Origin: Lasiosphaeria ovina
Lineage: Eukaryota; Ascomycota; Sordariomycetes; Sordariales; Lasiosphaeriaceae
Assembly: GCA_033439765.1 (NCBI GenBank)
Contig: JAULSN010000002.1
Location: 4,960,001-5,024,000, forward strand
Reading direction: 5' to 3'
Length of the DNA stretch: 64,000 nucleotides
Below the pieces are notes generated by a model. It was not told the origin of the DNA and searched no databases. It saw nothing but the letters and a program-made list of their open reading frames with translations. Position numbers and translations under genes: made by a program. Positions 54,538 to 64,000 of the stretch are shown here, piece by piece (position 1 is the first letter of the stretch; each line of letters begins with the position of its first letter).

Positions 54538-56379
54538 CTAGCCAGCCACCATGTGTCCGACGGCGCCGGCAATCTCGCCAAACAGGATGCCCTTGAAGAT
54601 GGCATCGCCCGTCTGCTCGCCCCAGTGGCCGGCCTTTTGCAGCACCTTCTTCCACGCCTGCTGCTGCGCGGGCGGGAGCGCGTCCCACTCGTGCGCGGGG
54701 CCGTGCTGCTCGCTGTCGTGCGTGTCTACCTTGACGGCGCCGGCGCCAGCCTCGCCGTCGTCCGCCTGCAGCACCACCACCCTGTCGCCGGCCGCGAGCT
54801 GGTTCGCGCCCAGGTACTCGGCTAGGAAGTTTGGTGTGGTCACCGCGGCGGCGGCGGTCCGGGCGTGCGCGGCGGCGGCTTCCCGGGGCCCCTTCTTCCA
54901 GTCGGCGTGCCAGCTGGCGGGGGTGACGCGGTGGGCGCCGACGACGGGGCGGGACAGGCCCTTGATCTCGAGGAGGCCCTGGATGAACAGGGAGAAGACG
55001 ACGGCGAAGATGGCGATGCCGATCAGGAAGCCCGTGGCCGAGGGCCCGTAGCTCTTGAGCGCCACGACGTAGCGGGGCTGGCGCGGCGGGCCGGCGCGGC
55101 GGGCGGGGGCCGACTTGTCGACGAGCCTGCGCAGCGGCACCGAGTGCACGACGCACGTGTTGCCCATGGACCCGATCGAGGCCAGCTTGACGTGGTGCAC
55201 GCGCATCGTGGCCGTCTTGGGCGGCGCGAATTGCGAGAAGGCCAGCCCCGAGATGGGGCCCGGGTGCACCGATTTGAGCGTCGTGACGGGGTAGAGGTTG
55301 ACCACCAGGCTGATGTCGCCGACGGCCTGGTGCTCGAGCGTGTACAGCGTGATGGAGCTGTCCTGGCCCGTCACGGCGACGACGAACTGCGCGTCGCCTT
55401 GCCTGGCCGACGGCGTGCTCGGGGGCGCCAGGTTGCGGACCGCGAGGCCCGTGGCGCGCGTGACGCTCTTGTGCAGCTTCGCCGAGACCGCCAGCCTGGC
55501 CTTCCCGTCGACGCCCAGTTCGGGCTTGGGCAGGCGGAAGCCCTGCAGGACCACGCCGCCCGTCTTTGGCAGGTTCGCAGCCGCCAGCACGAATTCCGGC
55601 GTCAGATAGCGTATGGACCGGAGTGTGGGGCGGACCTTCATGCCCGTCGCCTCGTCGAGCGGCATGCTGAAGACGCAGCGCGGGGCGCCCGTGACGCCCT
55701 TCTTGATGTTCACCGTGTAGATGTCGACCTCGTCGCAGTACAGCAGCTGCCACTCGTCGTCGCCCGTCTGTATCAGGTCGAGATCCATGGCCTCTTTCGC
55801 GAGCTCCAGCGTGCCCCTCGGCTTGGACGCGGCGACGCCCGTGGTGGGCACGTCGAACAGGACAATCTGCGCATCCTTGCCGAGGCCGGTGGCGGCGGCG
55901 CCGATCTGGGCGGACCCGGGAAACGGCGGCGATATCCTCAGCAGGCGCTGGTACGTGTCGGCGCCCTTGGAGGTGAACAGCGAGGCGCGGGAGAGCTCGG
56001 CGATCTTGGCCTTGGCGACGGATTTCGCCTTTGAGGGCGGGTCGACGGCGAAGACGCGGAAGTGCTCGTTCCTGCCCTTTTCTATGTCTGCGGGGCTCGA
56101 GTTGATGCCGGTGAAGACCAGGATGGAGTTGCGCCTGCGCGGGCCGACGGCGAGGGTGGTGACGCTGTCCTCGTCGCGGCTCAGGCTGAGGTCTGACACG
56201 ATCTGCAGGGCGTCCTGGTGCGAGGCGTCGAGGACGGTGATCTTGTTGGACAAGCCGCTCCTTCCCGGGCCGCCGCCGCCGCCAACCACAATCCGGTTTG
56301 CATCTTGCGGGTCGAAGTCAAGCGAGTACAACGGGTAGTCGAGGCGCATCTCGGCCGAGGGGATTAATGGGGGGGGCAT
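54538..56379 (-). CDS. sec12: Sec12-like guanine nucleotide exchange factor for Sar1
   Basis: One intronless exon of 613 residues. The ATG at 56379 (MPPPLIPSAEMRLDYP) is the first ATG in the frame; codons further upstream are not ATG. The N-terminal 430 residues form the seven-bladed beta-propeller typical of Sec12: YSLDFDPQDANRIVVGGGGG opens it, and the glycine-rich loop followed by GRSGLSNKI (about residues 32-48) is the K-loop that binds Sar1. One membrane segment (FLIGIAIFAVVFSLFIQGLL, near residue 440) anchors it in the ER, and the rest is luminal, with repeated Ala and a C-terminal EQTGDAIFKGIL segment. The protein catalyses GDP-GTP exchange on Sar1, whose gene lies 35 kb to the left. 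It shares the minus strand with the aldehyde dehydrogenase gene. Confidence 0.9.
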   Translation of the reverse strand: MPPPLIPSAEMRLDYPLYSLDFDPQDANRIVVGGGGGPGRSGLSNKITVLDASHQDALQIVSDLSLSRDEDSVTTLAVGPRRRNSILVFTGINSSPADIEKGRNEHFRVFAVDPPSKAKSVAKAKIAELSRASLFTSKGADTYQRLLRISPPFPGSAQIGAAATGLGKDAQIVLFDVPTTGVAASKPRGTLELAKEAMDLDLIQTGDDEWQLLYCDEVDIYTVNIKKGVTGAPRCVFSMPLDEATGMKVRPTLRSIRYLTPEFVLAAANLPKTGGVVLQGFRLPKPELGVDGKARLAVSAKLHKSVTRATGLAVRNLAPPSTPSARQGDAQFVVAVTGQDSSITLYTLEHQAVGDISLVVNLYPVTTLKSVHPGPISGLAFSQFAPPKTATMRVHHVKLASIGSMGNTCVVHSVPLRRLVDKSAPARRAGPPRQPRYVVALKSYGPSATGFLIGIAIFAVVFSLFIQGLLEIKGLSRPVVGAHRVTPASWHADWKKGPREAAAAHARTAAAAVTTPNFLAEYLGANQLAAGDRVVVLQADDGEAGAGAVKVDTHDSEQHGPAHEWDALPPAQQQAWKKVLQKAGHWGEQTGDAIFKGILFGEIAGAVGHMVAG

Positions 56380-57260
56380 CGCTCTGGGGTGGGTTGGTTG
56401 GGCTCCCGTCGTGGGCTGGTGCAGCTCAAGGGGAATAGGCTCGGGGCCGCTCGCTGCCAAAAATACGATCGTTCCAAATATTTGATGCGTGGGTCGGAGA
56501 GGGCTGTAGCGTCTGTTGTGTTGCTTGTCCCAGGCTAGGTCAACGTCAAGCGGTGCCTTGTGGATGAAGATCGGTTTAAATGACGACAGAAAAAGTGTTG
56601 GCGGCAGCTGGGGCCAGATCGTTCTTTGCGGTAACTCCAGCTACAGTACTATGTAAGTTAGGTACCCCGTAATAGCTTTTTTGCGCCGCCAACCTACCCC
56701 GTCCACATGGCGAATCAATGGCCCGGGCCAACTGCGAGAGTTCTTGGCGCCCCATGCTCGCAGGGGTCGGTTGAACAACCTCTCCCCAGCAATGACGTAG
56801 GTTGATATCTGATAAGAACGGCTTGCACATACCTGACATGACTTTTGTCACTCTGTCGACAGCATTCAGGGACTCAATTTTGAGCTTCTATTCATACAAT
56901 GCTATTTGAGAGAAGGGAATATACTTTCAACCAGAAGATGGTTTATGGTGTATCTTTCAGCCGAAACGAAATCCTTGAAGTAAGCCACTGGTGCCTATCG
57001 CATCTTGAAACCGCTGTGCACTTGGCAAAGAGAGACATACGAAGCACCCGATTTGGTTGCTACCAACAACCTTTAGTACCTTGCCGCTTAGTTAGAAACC
57101 AACCATTTTCATACAAGTCATGTGTACCTAGCTTTGCAGGCTGGCTGCGCGCAACAATGTCAAGGTACCCAAACCAAAAAAAAAGAGTAAAGACTAGGTA
57201 TCTGGCAAGCTCGCTAGACATGACTTAAAAATGGCAGACGCAGACGCTCCTCTTGAATGA
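56380..57260. other. Intergenic between SEC12 and aldehyde dehydrogenase
   Basis: About 880 bases separate the start of SEC12 from the stop of the aldehyde dehydrogenase, both on the minus strand. ORFs of about 100 codons (56899-57228 and others) show no features. A poly-A run of about nine bases lies at 57176-57185. Confidence 0.5.
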
Positions 57261-58801
57261 TCACGCTGTCATACTTACGTGTATGCTCTTGACATTGCTG
57301 TACGCTGCAAGCCCGGCCTCGCCCAGCTCCCGGCCGATGCCCGACTGCTTGACGCCTCCGAACGGGATCCTGTAGTCGGAGTCGTTGCTGCTGTTGATCC
57401 AGACCATGCCGGCCTCGATCTCGCGGGCCACGCGGTGCGCGCGCACCAGGTCCCGCGTGAACAGCGCCGCCCCGAGGCCGTACGTGGTGTTGTTGGCCAG
57501 CTCGATCGCCTCCTCCTCCGTCTTGAACGAGACGATGGCCACGCACGGCCCGAATATCTCTTCCCGGAAGATCTTCATGCTGGGCTTGACGTTGGTGAAG
57601 ACGGTCGGCGCGACGAAGAAGCCCTTGCCCTTCTGCGGTGCCGGCTCGCCACCGAGCATCACTGTCGCGCCCTCCTCCTTGCCCGACTGGATGTAGCCCA
57701 GCACGCGCTCGTACTGCGCCTTGGTGACCTGCGGCCCCTGGAAGGTGCTTTCCTCGAACGGGTCGCCGACCACCGAGAGCTCCTGGACCTTGGCCTTGAA
57801 GCTCTCGACAAACTTGTCGTACACGTCCTCCTGGACCAGGAGGCGCGACGTGGCGGTGCAGATCTGGCCCTGGTTGCTCATGATGCCAATGTGCGACCAC
57901 GTGGCGGCGAGGCCGACGTCGGCGTCGTCGAACACGACGAGCGGCGACTTGCCGCCCGTCTCGAGCGTGATGTTCTTCATTGTCGCCGACGCCATCTTCA
58001 TAATCTCCTTGCCCGTGGCGGTGCTTCCGGTGAAGGCTACCTTGTCCACGTGGGGGTGCTGCACGAGGGCCGCGCCGGCCTCCCTGCCGTGGCCGTTGAT
58101 GATGTTAACGACGCCGGGCGGGAAGCCGGCCTCCTTGACGAGCTTGGCCACGTACAGCATCGAGAGCGGCGTCTGCTCGGCGAGCTTGAGCACGACCGTG
58201 TTGCCGCAGCACAGGGCGGGGCCGAGCTTCCAGGCGGCCATGTCGAGGGGGTAGTTCCAGGGGATGATCTGGCCGCAGACGCCCAGGGGCTCCTTGACCG
58301 TGTAGGCGAACTTGGCCGGGCCGACGTCGATGACCTGGCCAAAGTTCTTGTCGGCATAGCCGGCGTAGTACCGGAGGACGTTGGCAACCTCTGGCACGTT
58401 CTCAGTGAGGGCCACCGAGTAGGGCTTGCCGTTGTCGAGGCACTCGATGGTGGCCAGGATCTCGGCGTTCTGCGTGACCAGGTCGGCCAGCTTCAGCATC
58501 AGGGCCCCGCGCTCAGTGCCCGACAGCGACTTCCACGAGGCGTCCTTGAAGGCCTTGCGGGCCGCGGCCACGGCGCTGTCGACATCATCGGTAGTGGCAG
58601 CAAAGACGGAGCAGATCTCCTCTTCGGTGCTGGGTTGGGTTAGTTCAAGAGCACGGTGAATGCTTCGCCCTCCAAGACATACGTCGGGTTGATGGAGGCA
58701 AACTTCTGTTCGTTGCTGCTCTTCACAAACTCGTTGTTGATGAAGAGCCCCAGCGGCTGGGACCACGTCTTGCCGTTGGGCGCTGTGAGCTGCACCTCCA
58801 T
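57261..58801 (-). CDS. Aldehyde dehydrogenase, ALDH1/2-like
   Basis: Two exons (58801-58683 and 58629-57261) give 495 residues; the 53-base intron is GT-AG. The start is MEVQLTAPNGKTW. The NAD-dependent ALDH signatures are complete: PWN (163-165), the Glu of ETGGKSP (263), the catalytic Cys of GQICTA (297), and EIFGPCVAIVSF further on. It has no targeting signal and is probably cytosolic, oxidising acetaldehyde or other aliphatic aldehydes. The C-terminus ends SIHVSMTA and stop. The last codons before the stop are CAC-GTAAGT, a perfect splice donor, so an alternative final exon may exist, but I found no good acceptor that gives the usual C-terminal VNLGTKL-type ending. The gene is divergent from the LMBR1-like gene, with a 0.8 kb shared promoter region. 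Confidence 0.93.
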
Positions 58802-59613
58802 CTTGGTGGTTTGATGTGTGTTTTCGCTTTGATATTGGTCTTGTCGGGTGGTGGGGGTGGACGAGAAGCTGTGCCAAAGTCCTTTTATGGGAAAGAGTCT
58901 CGCGGCCTGTCTGTTCCTGCACTGGTGCGTCAAGACGACGCTGACTGGAGACGCCCGAGAGAGGACGGCGGCCATCTTTTATCTATATCTGGCATCCTCG
59001 GCCTGAGGCTGCCTGCTTTGCTCAACCCCTCCTCCTTGCAAGCCTGTGCTGCAAGTGATAAGGTCGCACAAGGTGGGGGGAGGGTGTTTCCCTTGTTTGC
59101 GTGCACCCACTGAGCAGTCCGAAAGCCCACTCGAGCCGTCTTATCACGCACCTTCTTGCGCTTCTTCAGAGAAGGCGCAACTTGATGTGCGGACGATCGC
59201 AGTTGCTGGCTACGTACTCGGCTAGTGGCGGGTGGCCCTCCGCACTTTATTGCCCCTTTTAGGACCGGCTTGCGGGCCCGCGGGGAAACAAATAACCACA
59301 TAACCCTAACCCTGATTTCGTGACAAGTAAATTGAAAACCAACGGGCACAGTGCGGACTTGCGCCTGGCACGCGCCTGCCTTCTCGGAAACGGCGGACCC
59401 TGTTCATTGGAGCCTTGGCCGGCAGTGCGTGTGCAGGCAGGAGTCGTAACGTCCCGTCCCGTCCTGTGACATAATTCGAGACTGGGATCTCGCGAATGCC
59501 TTCAACCAAATCCCACTACAATATCCATCCATCCATCCATTCATCCGACCAAGCCCTCATCTGCGTCTGTTCGACCGCGCGGACATGCCAACGTCCTACG
59601 AAAGCCGCCCATC
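58802..59613. other. Divergent promoter region
   Basis: Promoters and leaders of the aldehyde dehydrogenase (-) and the LMBR1-like gene (+). It contains a short TAACCCTAACCCT match to the telomere repeat near 59300 and a CCAT tetramer run at 59525-59540. No separate gene. Confidence 0.5.
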
Positions 59614-61837
59614 ATGATGGAATTATCGACATCGACGTCGCCCTCGCCGGTTGGCTCCGAGATCTTTGCGCTCGTGGCGCTGCTCGCCATCTCCGTCGTC
59701 GCCCTCCTCATCCTCCGCTACTACCTCCCGCTGCGCACCACGCCCGCCTTCCTCCTCGTCCCCGTCTTCTTCGCGCTATGGCTCCCCGCGAGCATGGTTC
59801 TCCTGGTGCCCATCGACCTCGCATCCAGCGCCGTGGCCGACGACATGGACGCCCGCGGCATCTGGCTCGAGCCCCGAGCCCTGCGAGTCTCGTGGAGGAT
59901 CACGTATTGGTTGACCTTTTCCCTGACCTGGTATGTCCCACCGACAACCCCGGCTGCTGTGTGAATCGCTGCCAACATGTCACTCTAGGTTTATCCTGCC
60001 CATTCTCGCCGAATACTCCGACTCGGGCTACCGTGAGCCCAAAGACAAGGTTCTCGACTCGCTGCGGTCCAACGCCCAATACTATGCCATCGTCTTCGGT
60101 TCGGGCTTCGTCGGCCTCGTCTACGTGCTCATCTCGTACGGCCACTTCTCCGAGTCGCTTAAGAGCACCGTCATGGCTCTTGCATACTGCTGGGGTTTGG
60201 TGCTGGCCATCTATCTTATGGGGCACGGCCTAGTCGCCATCCCCCGCCGTCTTATCCGCGGCGCCAACGTCAGCGGCAGGCTGCGCGCCATCCAGTCGAA
60301 CGCCCCCAAGATATACGAGCGCATGGAAGACGCCGAAATGAACCTCGAGGACCTCGAAATGATTGTGTCGGAGCTCAGCCGGCGCAAGGGCGGCAGCGTG
60401 AGCCTGTTCCAGGACTGGGTCGAGGAGCTCGTCGACCTGACCAACCTCCCCGAGGCCCAGCCGTCCCGCGCAAGCGTGCTCCGCGGCTCCGGCGATGCTC
60501 CCAGCGTCCTGCCCACCGTCATCACCGAGAAATACATGGCCGAGCTCACCCGTCGCCTTGTCCGCGCCAAGCACGCCCGGTCTCGCTACGTGAGTGAGTG
60601 GCACCGGCTGCTTCGCGACGCGGTCAAGACGCAGGCCATCCTTGACTCGGCTGCTTCCAAGAAGCTTGATTTTGGCTCCGCCTCTCCGCACTCAGGCTTC
60701 TGGGAAAAGCACGCGTATTTGACCCCGTACACGAGATATGTTCTGCATTACCATGTCGTGCCGTATTTCCGCACCACTCTTGGCGTGGTGCTGGCGCTCG
60801 CTTCGGCCTGCATCGTGTGGTCCGAAATGGTCAAGGGCGTGCTGCCCTCGTTCTCCGTCATTCGCTACAGTGTTGTGCATCACTGGGAGGGCGACAATGG
60901 ACAGGTGGGCCTCGCCGGCCAGGCGATTGCGGCCTTGTGGATGCTGTACATGTGCGCCGCCGCCCTGACGTCTATCACCGAGGTCAAGGTCTGGCGCGGC
61001 CGCGCTCTGGTGCGCCGCAACACGGCTCACGAGTCGGCCTTTTGGTATGCCAGCCAGGTGGCGCGACTCAGCGTGCCGCTCTCGTACAACTTCATGACAT
61101 TTCTCGGCGGCATCTACCGCAATACTGTCTTTTACGACTTCCTCGGCCAGCTCATCAACCTGACGCCGCTAGGGAAGTGGTTCGACTATTTGTTCCCCGC
61201 CTTCATTCTCCTCCCCATTTGTGCAACCCTGTTTGGGCTGTACGGCAAGGTGAAGCGCATCTTTGGTTTCGGCGTCGATGTCATTGACGACGGCGACGGC
61301 GACGACCCGTATAGCGCCTACGGGACGGGCTCGTGGCGCGAGGGACGCGACCTCATTGAGCGCGAGCTCAACGGCACGTCAGCCGTAGTCCGTGGCCGGC
61401 GAGCCGAGGCCGCTGCACGGATATCCGGCACCGGCATAGGGCAGGGGGCAGGCGCCGCCAGGGCAACACCTGTGCTGTCCGTCCCCCGGGCGCAGCGCGC
61501 GGGGCCTACCAGCCCGCTCGGGACTTCCCCTAATACCCGGCCCCAGGCCAACACGTCCGCGAGGAGGGTCGGCGCTGCGTCGCGTGGGATCGAGACGGAC
61601 CCCGACGACGAGAACTTCTTCGAGGCCCTCGGCCACCGCTTCAAAAACACCATCGACACCATGGACACGCCCAAGTGGCTCCAGGATATCGGTCAGGGCA
61701 TCAAGAAGCCCAAATGGATGGGCGGAGACGACGACGAAGGTTCCGGCAGCCGACCTCGTGATAATAATAATGGTAATAATAATTCAGACGTGCGGCGGTG
61801 GTTTGGCGGCAGCAGGGAAGGCCGTGTCAGGCTATGA
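59614..61837 (+). CDS. LMBR1-domain multi-pass membrane protein, LMBD2-like
   Basis: Two exons (59614-59930 and 59989-61837) give 721 residues with a 58-base intron. The start has tandem ATGs (59614 and 59617). About nine hydrophobic helices can be counted: ALVALLAISVVALLILRYYL, FLLVPVFFALWLPASMVLLV, a third crossing the splice junction (WRITYWLTF to WFILPILAEY), then AIVFGSGFVGLVYVLISYG, ALAYCWGLVLAIYLMGHG, and after a cytosolic coiled-coil loop (EMNLEDLEMIVSEL) four more, the last DYLFPAFILLPICATLFGLY. The motif PILAEYSDSGY and the coiled loop are typical of LMBR1 proteins, whose role in fungi is little known; animal relatives are involved in GPCR or lipocalin handling. The Ser/Gly/Asn-rich C-terminus is cytosolic. 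Confidence 0.87.
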
Positions 61838-63289
61838 GGGAACTGCCCCCCCTGCAGCACTTTTCTCCTAATTAGGTACAATTTTGTCCGCCCGCACTCA
61901 TATATATACCCACCATCACCACCACCACCACCACCAAGATGCCGAAACAACTTTGTATAACCGAACAGGCTCGCAACTTTCTTTTAAAACGGACCCGGGT
62001 ATCCTTTCTTGGAAAAAGCATGATCTTGGGCGCGGCGGCGTTTTTCACTGCATTTTGTTGTCATACCTAGTCATAGAGAGAAGGCAGAGAGGGCGCTCGG
62101 TGTTTGTTGCTGCTCCTGTTGCTGCTGTTTTATGATGTCGTCGTCGTTATCGTCGGCGTTGTGATGTTATTTTTTTATAGACCGCTATAACATGTAAGAG
62201 GTATGTCAGGCAGGATAGCATAGCATAGCATAGGATAATTACCGGCCGCAATAGAGCGCCGCCAGGGCGTAAGTCCCTGTTGGTTACAAGGTTATAAACA
62301 CCATCAACTGTGCCTCGTGTGTTTGGTGGTTAGTAATGTAAGTAGTCATCCATCTCATCTGCATGGCCCTCGTCGGCTCTCTCTTTTGATCCTGAACGGT
62401 TAATTGCGTTACAGTTCTGACTCTTATTTCATCGCTTTGTCGGCCTTTGAGAGTAAAGCAGTCACTCTTTAAGAAGATAACGGAGCAAAGTGCAGCGAGC
62501 CAATAGTTGACGAGAAAAGAGGTCCGAGACGGTGTTCATTATATGGTATAATCAAGCAGACAAAACCGAGCTGCTCCCCAGCTTCCATATATATAATAAG
62601 GAAAACCACTAAAGAAAATAGAGGGCTGGTTCGTTGTTCATCCGTCGATTCGTCCCAGCCGTAAGTAGTTCGTAGTCGTCGTGAAAGTCCGAAACTCTGA
62701 AAACTCCTGTCTGTCCTGTTCTGTCCTCCTCCATGAAAGATCCCGTGGGTATCAAGTTCGTTCGTTCGTTCGCGACGAGAAGAGAATAAAAAAGAAAGAA
62801 AGGAAAAGAAAAGCAAAAACAACCAGTAAACTCCCTTGCTCCAGATCAAGAGCCCGGGGTATCATAATGCTTGCCGATCCCAAACGAAACAAGAAAAAGA
62901 AGAAAGAAAAGAAACCAAGCCAGTTATCCGGCTCTCGTGCCAAATCGACCCCTGCCAGGTAATTCTGTCGTCCTCCACGACCATAGCAGAAGCTGCTACG
63001 AGTAGTCGGCCGTCTGGGAGAACAAAAAAGGCTTTCTTCCCGAATCGAGAGCTTGAAGTGTGCAGTGACTTCGTGTCGAAATCGTCATGAACAAGCCTAG
63101 CCAGGCCCATGTAATTCTCCCTGGATTGAAATCTCTCAAGTTCCGATTCTGCTGCGTGCCTCCATGTTCGATTTGGAGTCCCAGCCTCTCCGGTTCAATC
63201 GCAGGGTATCCATTTTGGTCCTTTCTAGCGGACGCTTCTCTTATAACTCGAGTGGAATCCCTTCTCATGCCCGGCATCACAGCCCAAGC
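61838..63289. other. Intergenic, 1.5 kb, low-complexity
   Basis: Convergent 3' flanks of the LMBR1-like gene and the right-edge gene. It has an ACC/CAC triplet run (61907-61936), AGCAT pentamers (62214-62236) and GTTC tetramers (62757-62773). The ORFs present are shadow frames. Confidence 0.45.
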
Positions 63290-64000
63290 TCAGATAAAGA
63301 CATCGACAATCAAGTGATTGGTGCGGGATGGGAAGTACAAGCTCCGCACCGACTCCTTCCACTGGACTTCGTTGTGGATGCACAACCCGGCGGGACCTTG
63401 TGCGTCCGCCACCTGGAAAATGGGGGAGAAGCCAGCCACTTCTAGTCCCGTTTTGATGACTGTGAAAATGCCGATGGAAACTGCCGTATCGGTGTGGTGA
63501 TACACGCTAGGATCGGCAAGGTTCATGTGGGTAACTTTGTTCTTGATGTTGATGGTGTATCGGATGTCGGCATTGTCAGGGACTTCGATAATTTGGACGG
63601 GGTTCTCATTGAAAACGTCCCAGTCTCGCTTCCGCTTGATCGCGTCGCTGAGCATTGGGCTAACAAAGGCCTGAACCTGCCGGATAGGTGATGGAGTCCG
63701 GGCGCGGAGAGAGCGCTGGGGTGGAGGATAAGTAGACTGCTGAGTCAAGACCGGGCTGGGGATGTCACTCACGTCAGGCTCCTGCTCCTGTATATGTGTT
63801 GCGTCCGACGAAGTAGATGACTGCGCGGTGGAAGGTCGAGTCAAAGTTGGGTTTGGAATCTCCGAGAGATCAGGAAGGGGTTGCTGAATCTGTGCCGCGC
63901 TTGAGCTGTAAATTTGGAAGGAACGATGTTGCTGAATAGGCTGCCGAGTCCAGGCTGGGTTGGGGATCTCCACCACATTCGGGTCCTGCTCCTGCACAGG
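63290..64000 (-). CDS. Unknown repeat protein, C-terminal part
   Basis: The frame is open from the right edge to a TGA at 63292-63290, so the N-terminus is outside the window. Residues just inside the edge form at least three degenerate repeats of roughly 33-35 residues, each with EIPNP or DIPSP at its core followed by a TR or TQ and an STAQSS-like Ser stretch. A Pro-rich linker (PQRSLRARTPSPIRQVQ) and the C-terminal 120 residues follow. That part is more ordered (IIEVPDNADIRYTIN, then TAVSIGIFTVIKTGLEV and VADAQGPAGLCIHNEVQW). I do not recognise the family. The frame covers at least 236 codons with consistent composition, which makes it a real coding sequence; an intron nearer the 5' end cannot be excluded. 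Confidence 0.6.
   Translation of the reverse strand, partial: PVQEQDPNVVEIPNPAWTRQPIQQHRSFQIYSSSAAQIQQPLPDLSEIPNPTLTRPSTAQSSTSSDATHIQEQEPDVSDIPSPVLTQQSTYPPPQRSLRARTPSPIRQVQAFVSPMLSDAIKRKRDWDVFNENPVQIIEVPDNADIRYTINIKNKVTHMNLADPSVYHHTDTAVSIGIFTVIKTGLEVAGFSPIFQVADAQGPAGLCIHNEVQWKESVRSLYFPSRTNHLIVDVFI

Noticed and set aside
54865..56034. A 389-codon frame antisense to SEC12
   Set aside because: Same cause: GC-rich codon bias of the real gene produces stop-free shadow frames. Composition is Arg/Gly/Ala/Val-rich and not domain-like.
57279..58643. A 454-codon frame on the plus strand opposite the aldehyde dehydrogenase
   Set aside because: It lies antisense to a well-conserved gene; such long shadow frames are expected where third positions are G/C-rich. 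No domain visible.
59298..59312. Interstitial telomere-like TAACCCTAACCCT
   Set aside because: Only two repeats in a promoter region; too short to mean a former chromosome end.

Overview
This window comes from a nuclear chromosome of a filamentous ascomycete, most likely a sordariomycete. The evidence is consistent: short introns (mostly 50-110 bases, usually GT-AG with CTNAC-like branch points), Pezizomycotina-specific families (DUF2457, fungal rhodopsin/PTH11-like, CBM18 chitin deacetylase, DUF5672), a single dispersed 5S rRNA gene, and an ATP synthase delta subunit that, from memory, has the length of the Neurospora protein. All assignments come from reading the sequence; no database search was run. 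Exon joins were worked out by hand from reading frame, splice signals and remembered family alignments.

Layout. 1-900 (-): N-terminal part of a probable Hos4-like Set3-complex subunit, cut by the window edge. 2436-3244 (+) ALKBH6-like dioxygenase, convergent with 3258-4329 (-) polyprenal reductase (DFG10/SRD5A3). 4881-5003 (+): a possible 40-residue gene behind a good core promoter. 5736-8195 (-): zinc-ribbon protein with an in-frame TAG. 8675-9490 (-): ATP synthase delta with a GC-AG intron. 9.5-14.6 kb: gene-poor. 14622-16853 (+): DUF2457 protein. 17993-19024 (+): SAR1. 20350-22953 (+): patatin-type lipase. 23907-24027 (-): 5S rRNA gene or pseudogene. 24363-26608 (-): secreted GMC oxidoreductase. 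29666-31130 (+): seven-helix rhodopsin-like protein. 33850-34494 (-): GPI-type cell-wall protein. 39154-41734 (+): C2H2 zinc-finger protein. 42574-44692 (-): chitin deacetylase with three CBM18 modules. 47407-48967 (-) and 50730-52113 (+): divergent pair of DUF5672 paralogues. 54538-56379 (-): SEC12. 57261-58801 (-): aldehyde dehydrogenase. 59614-61837 (+): LMBR1-like membrane protein. 63290-64000 (-): C-terminal part of an unknown repeat protein.

How the genes relate. Most are unlinked housekeeping genes. Two themes stand out. SAR1 and its exchange factor SEC12 both lie here, about 35 kb apart, and together start COPII vesicle budding. The stretch from 24 to 52 kb is rich in secreted or surface proteins: GMC oxidase, PTH11-like receptor, GPI protein, chitin deacetylase and two Golgi-type DUF5672 proteins. 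No secondary-metabolite cluster and no intact transposon was seen. Short diverged repeats at 17 kb and 53 kb are the only mobile-element-like relics.

The most interesting points are the in-frame TAG in an otherwise intact zinc-ribbon gene (with an overlapping upstream ORF), the divergent DUF5672 glycosyltransferase-like pair, the 40-codon ORF, the GC-AG intron in ATP16, the dispersed repeat family, and the diverged 5S copy.
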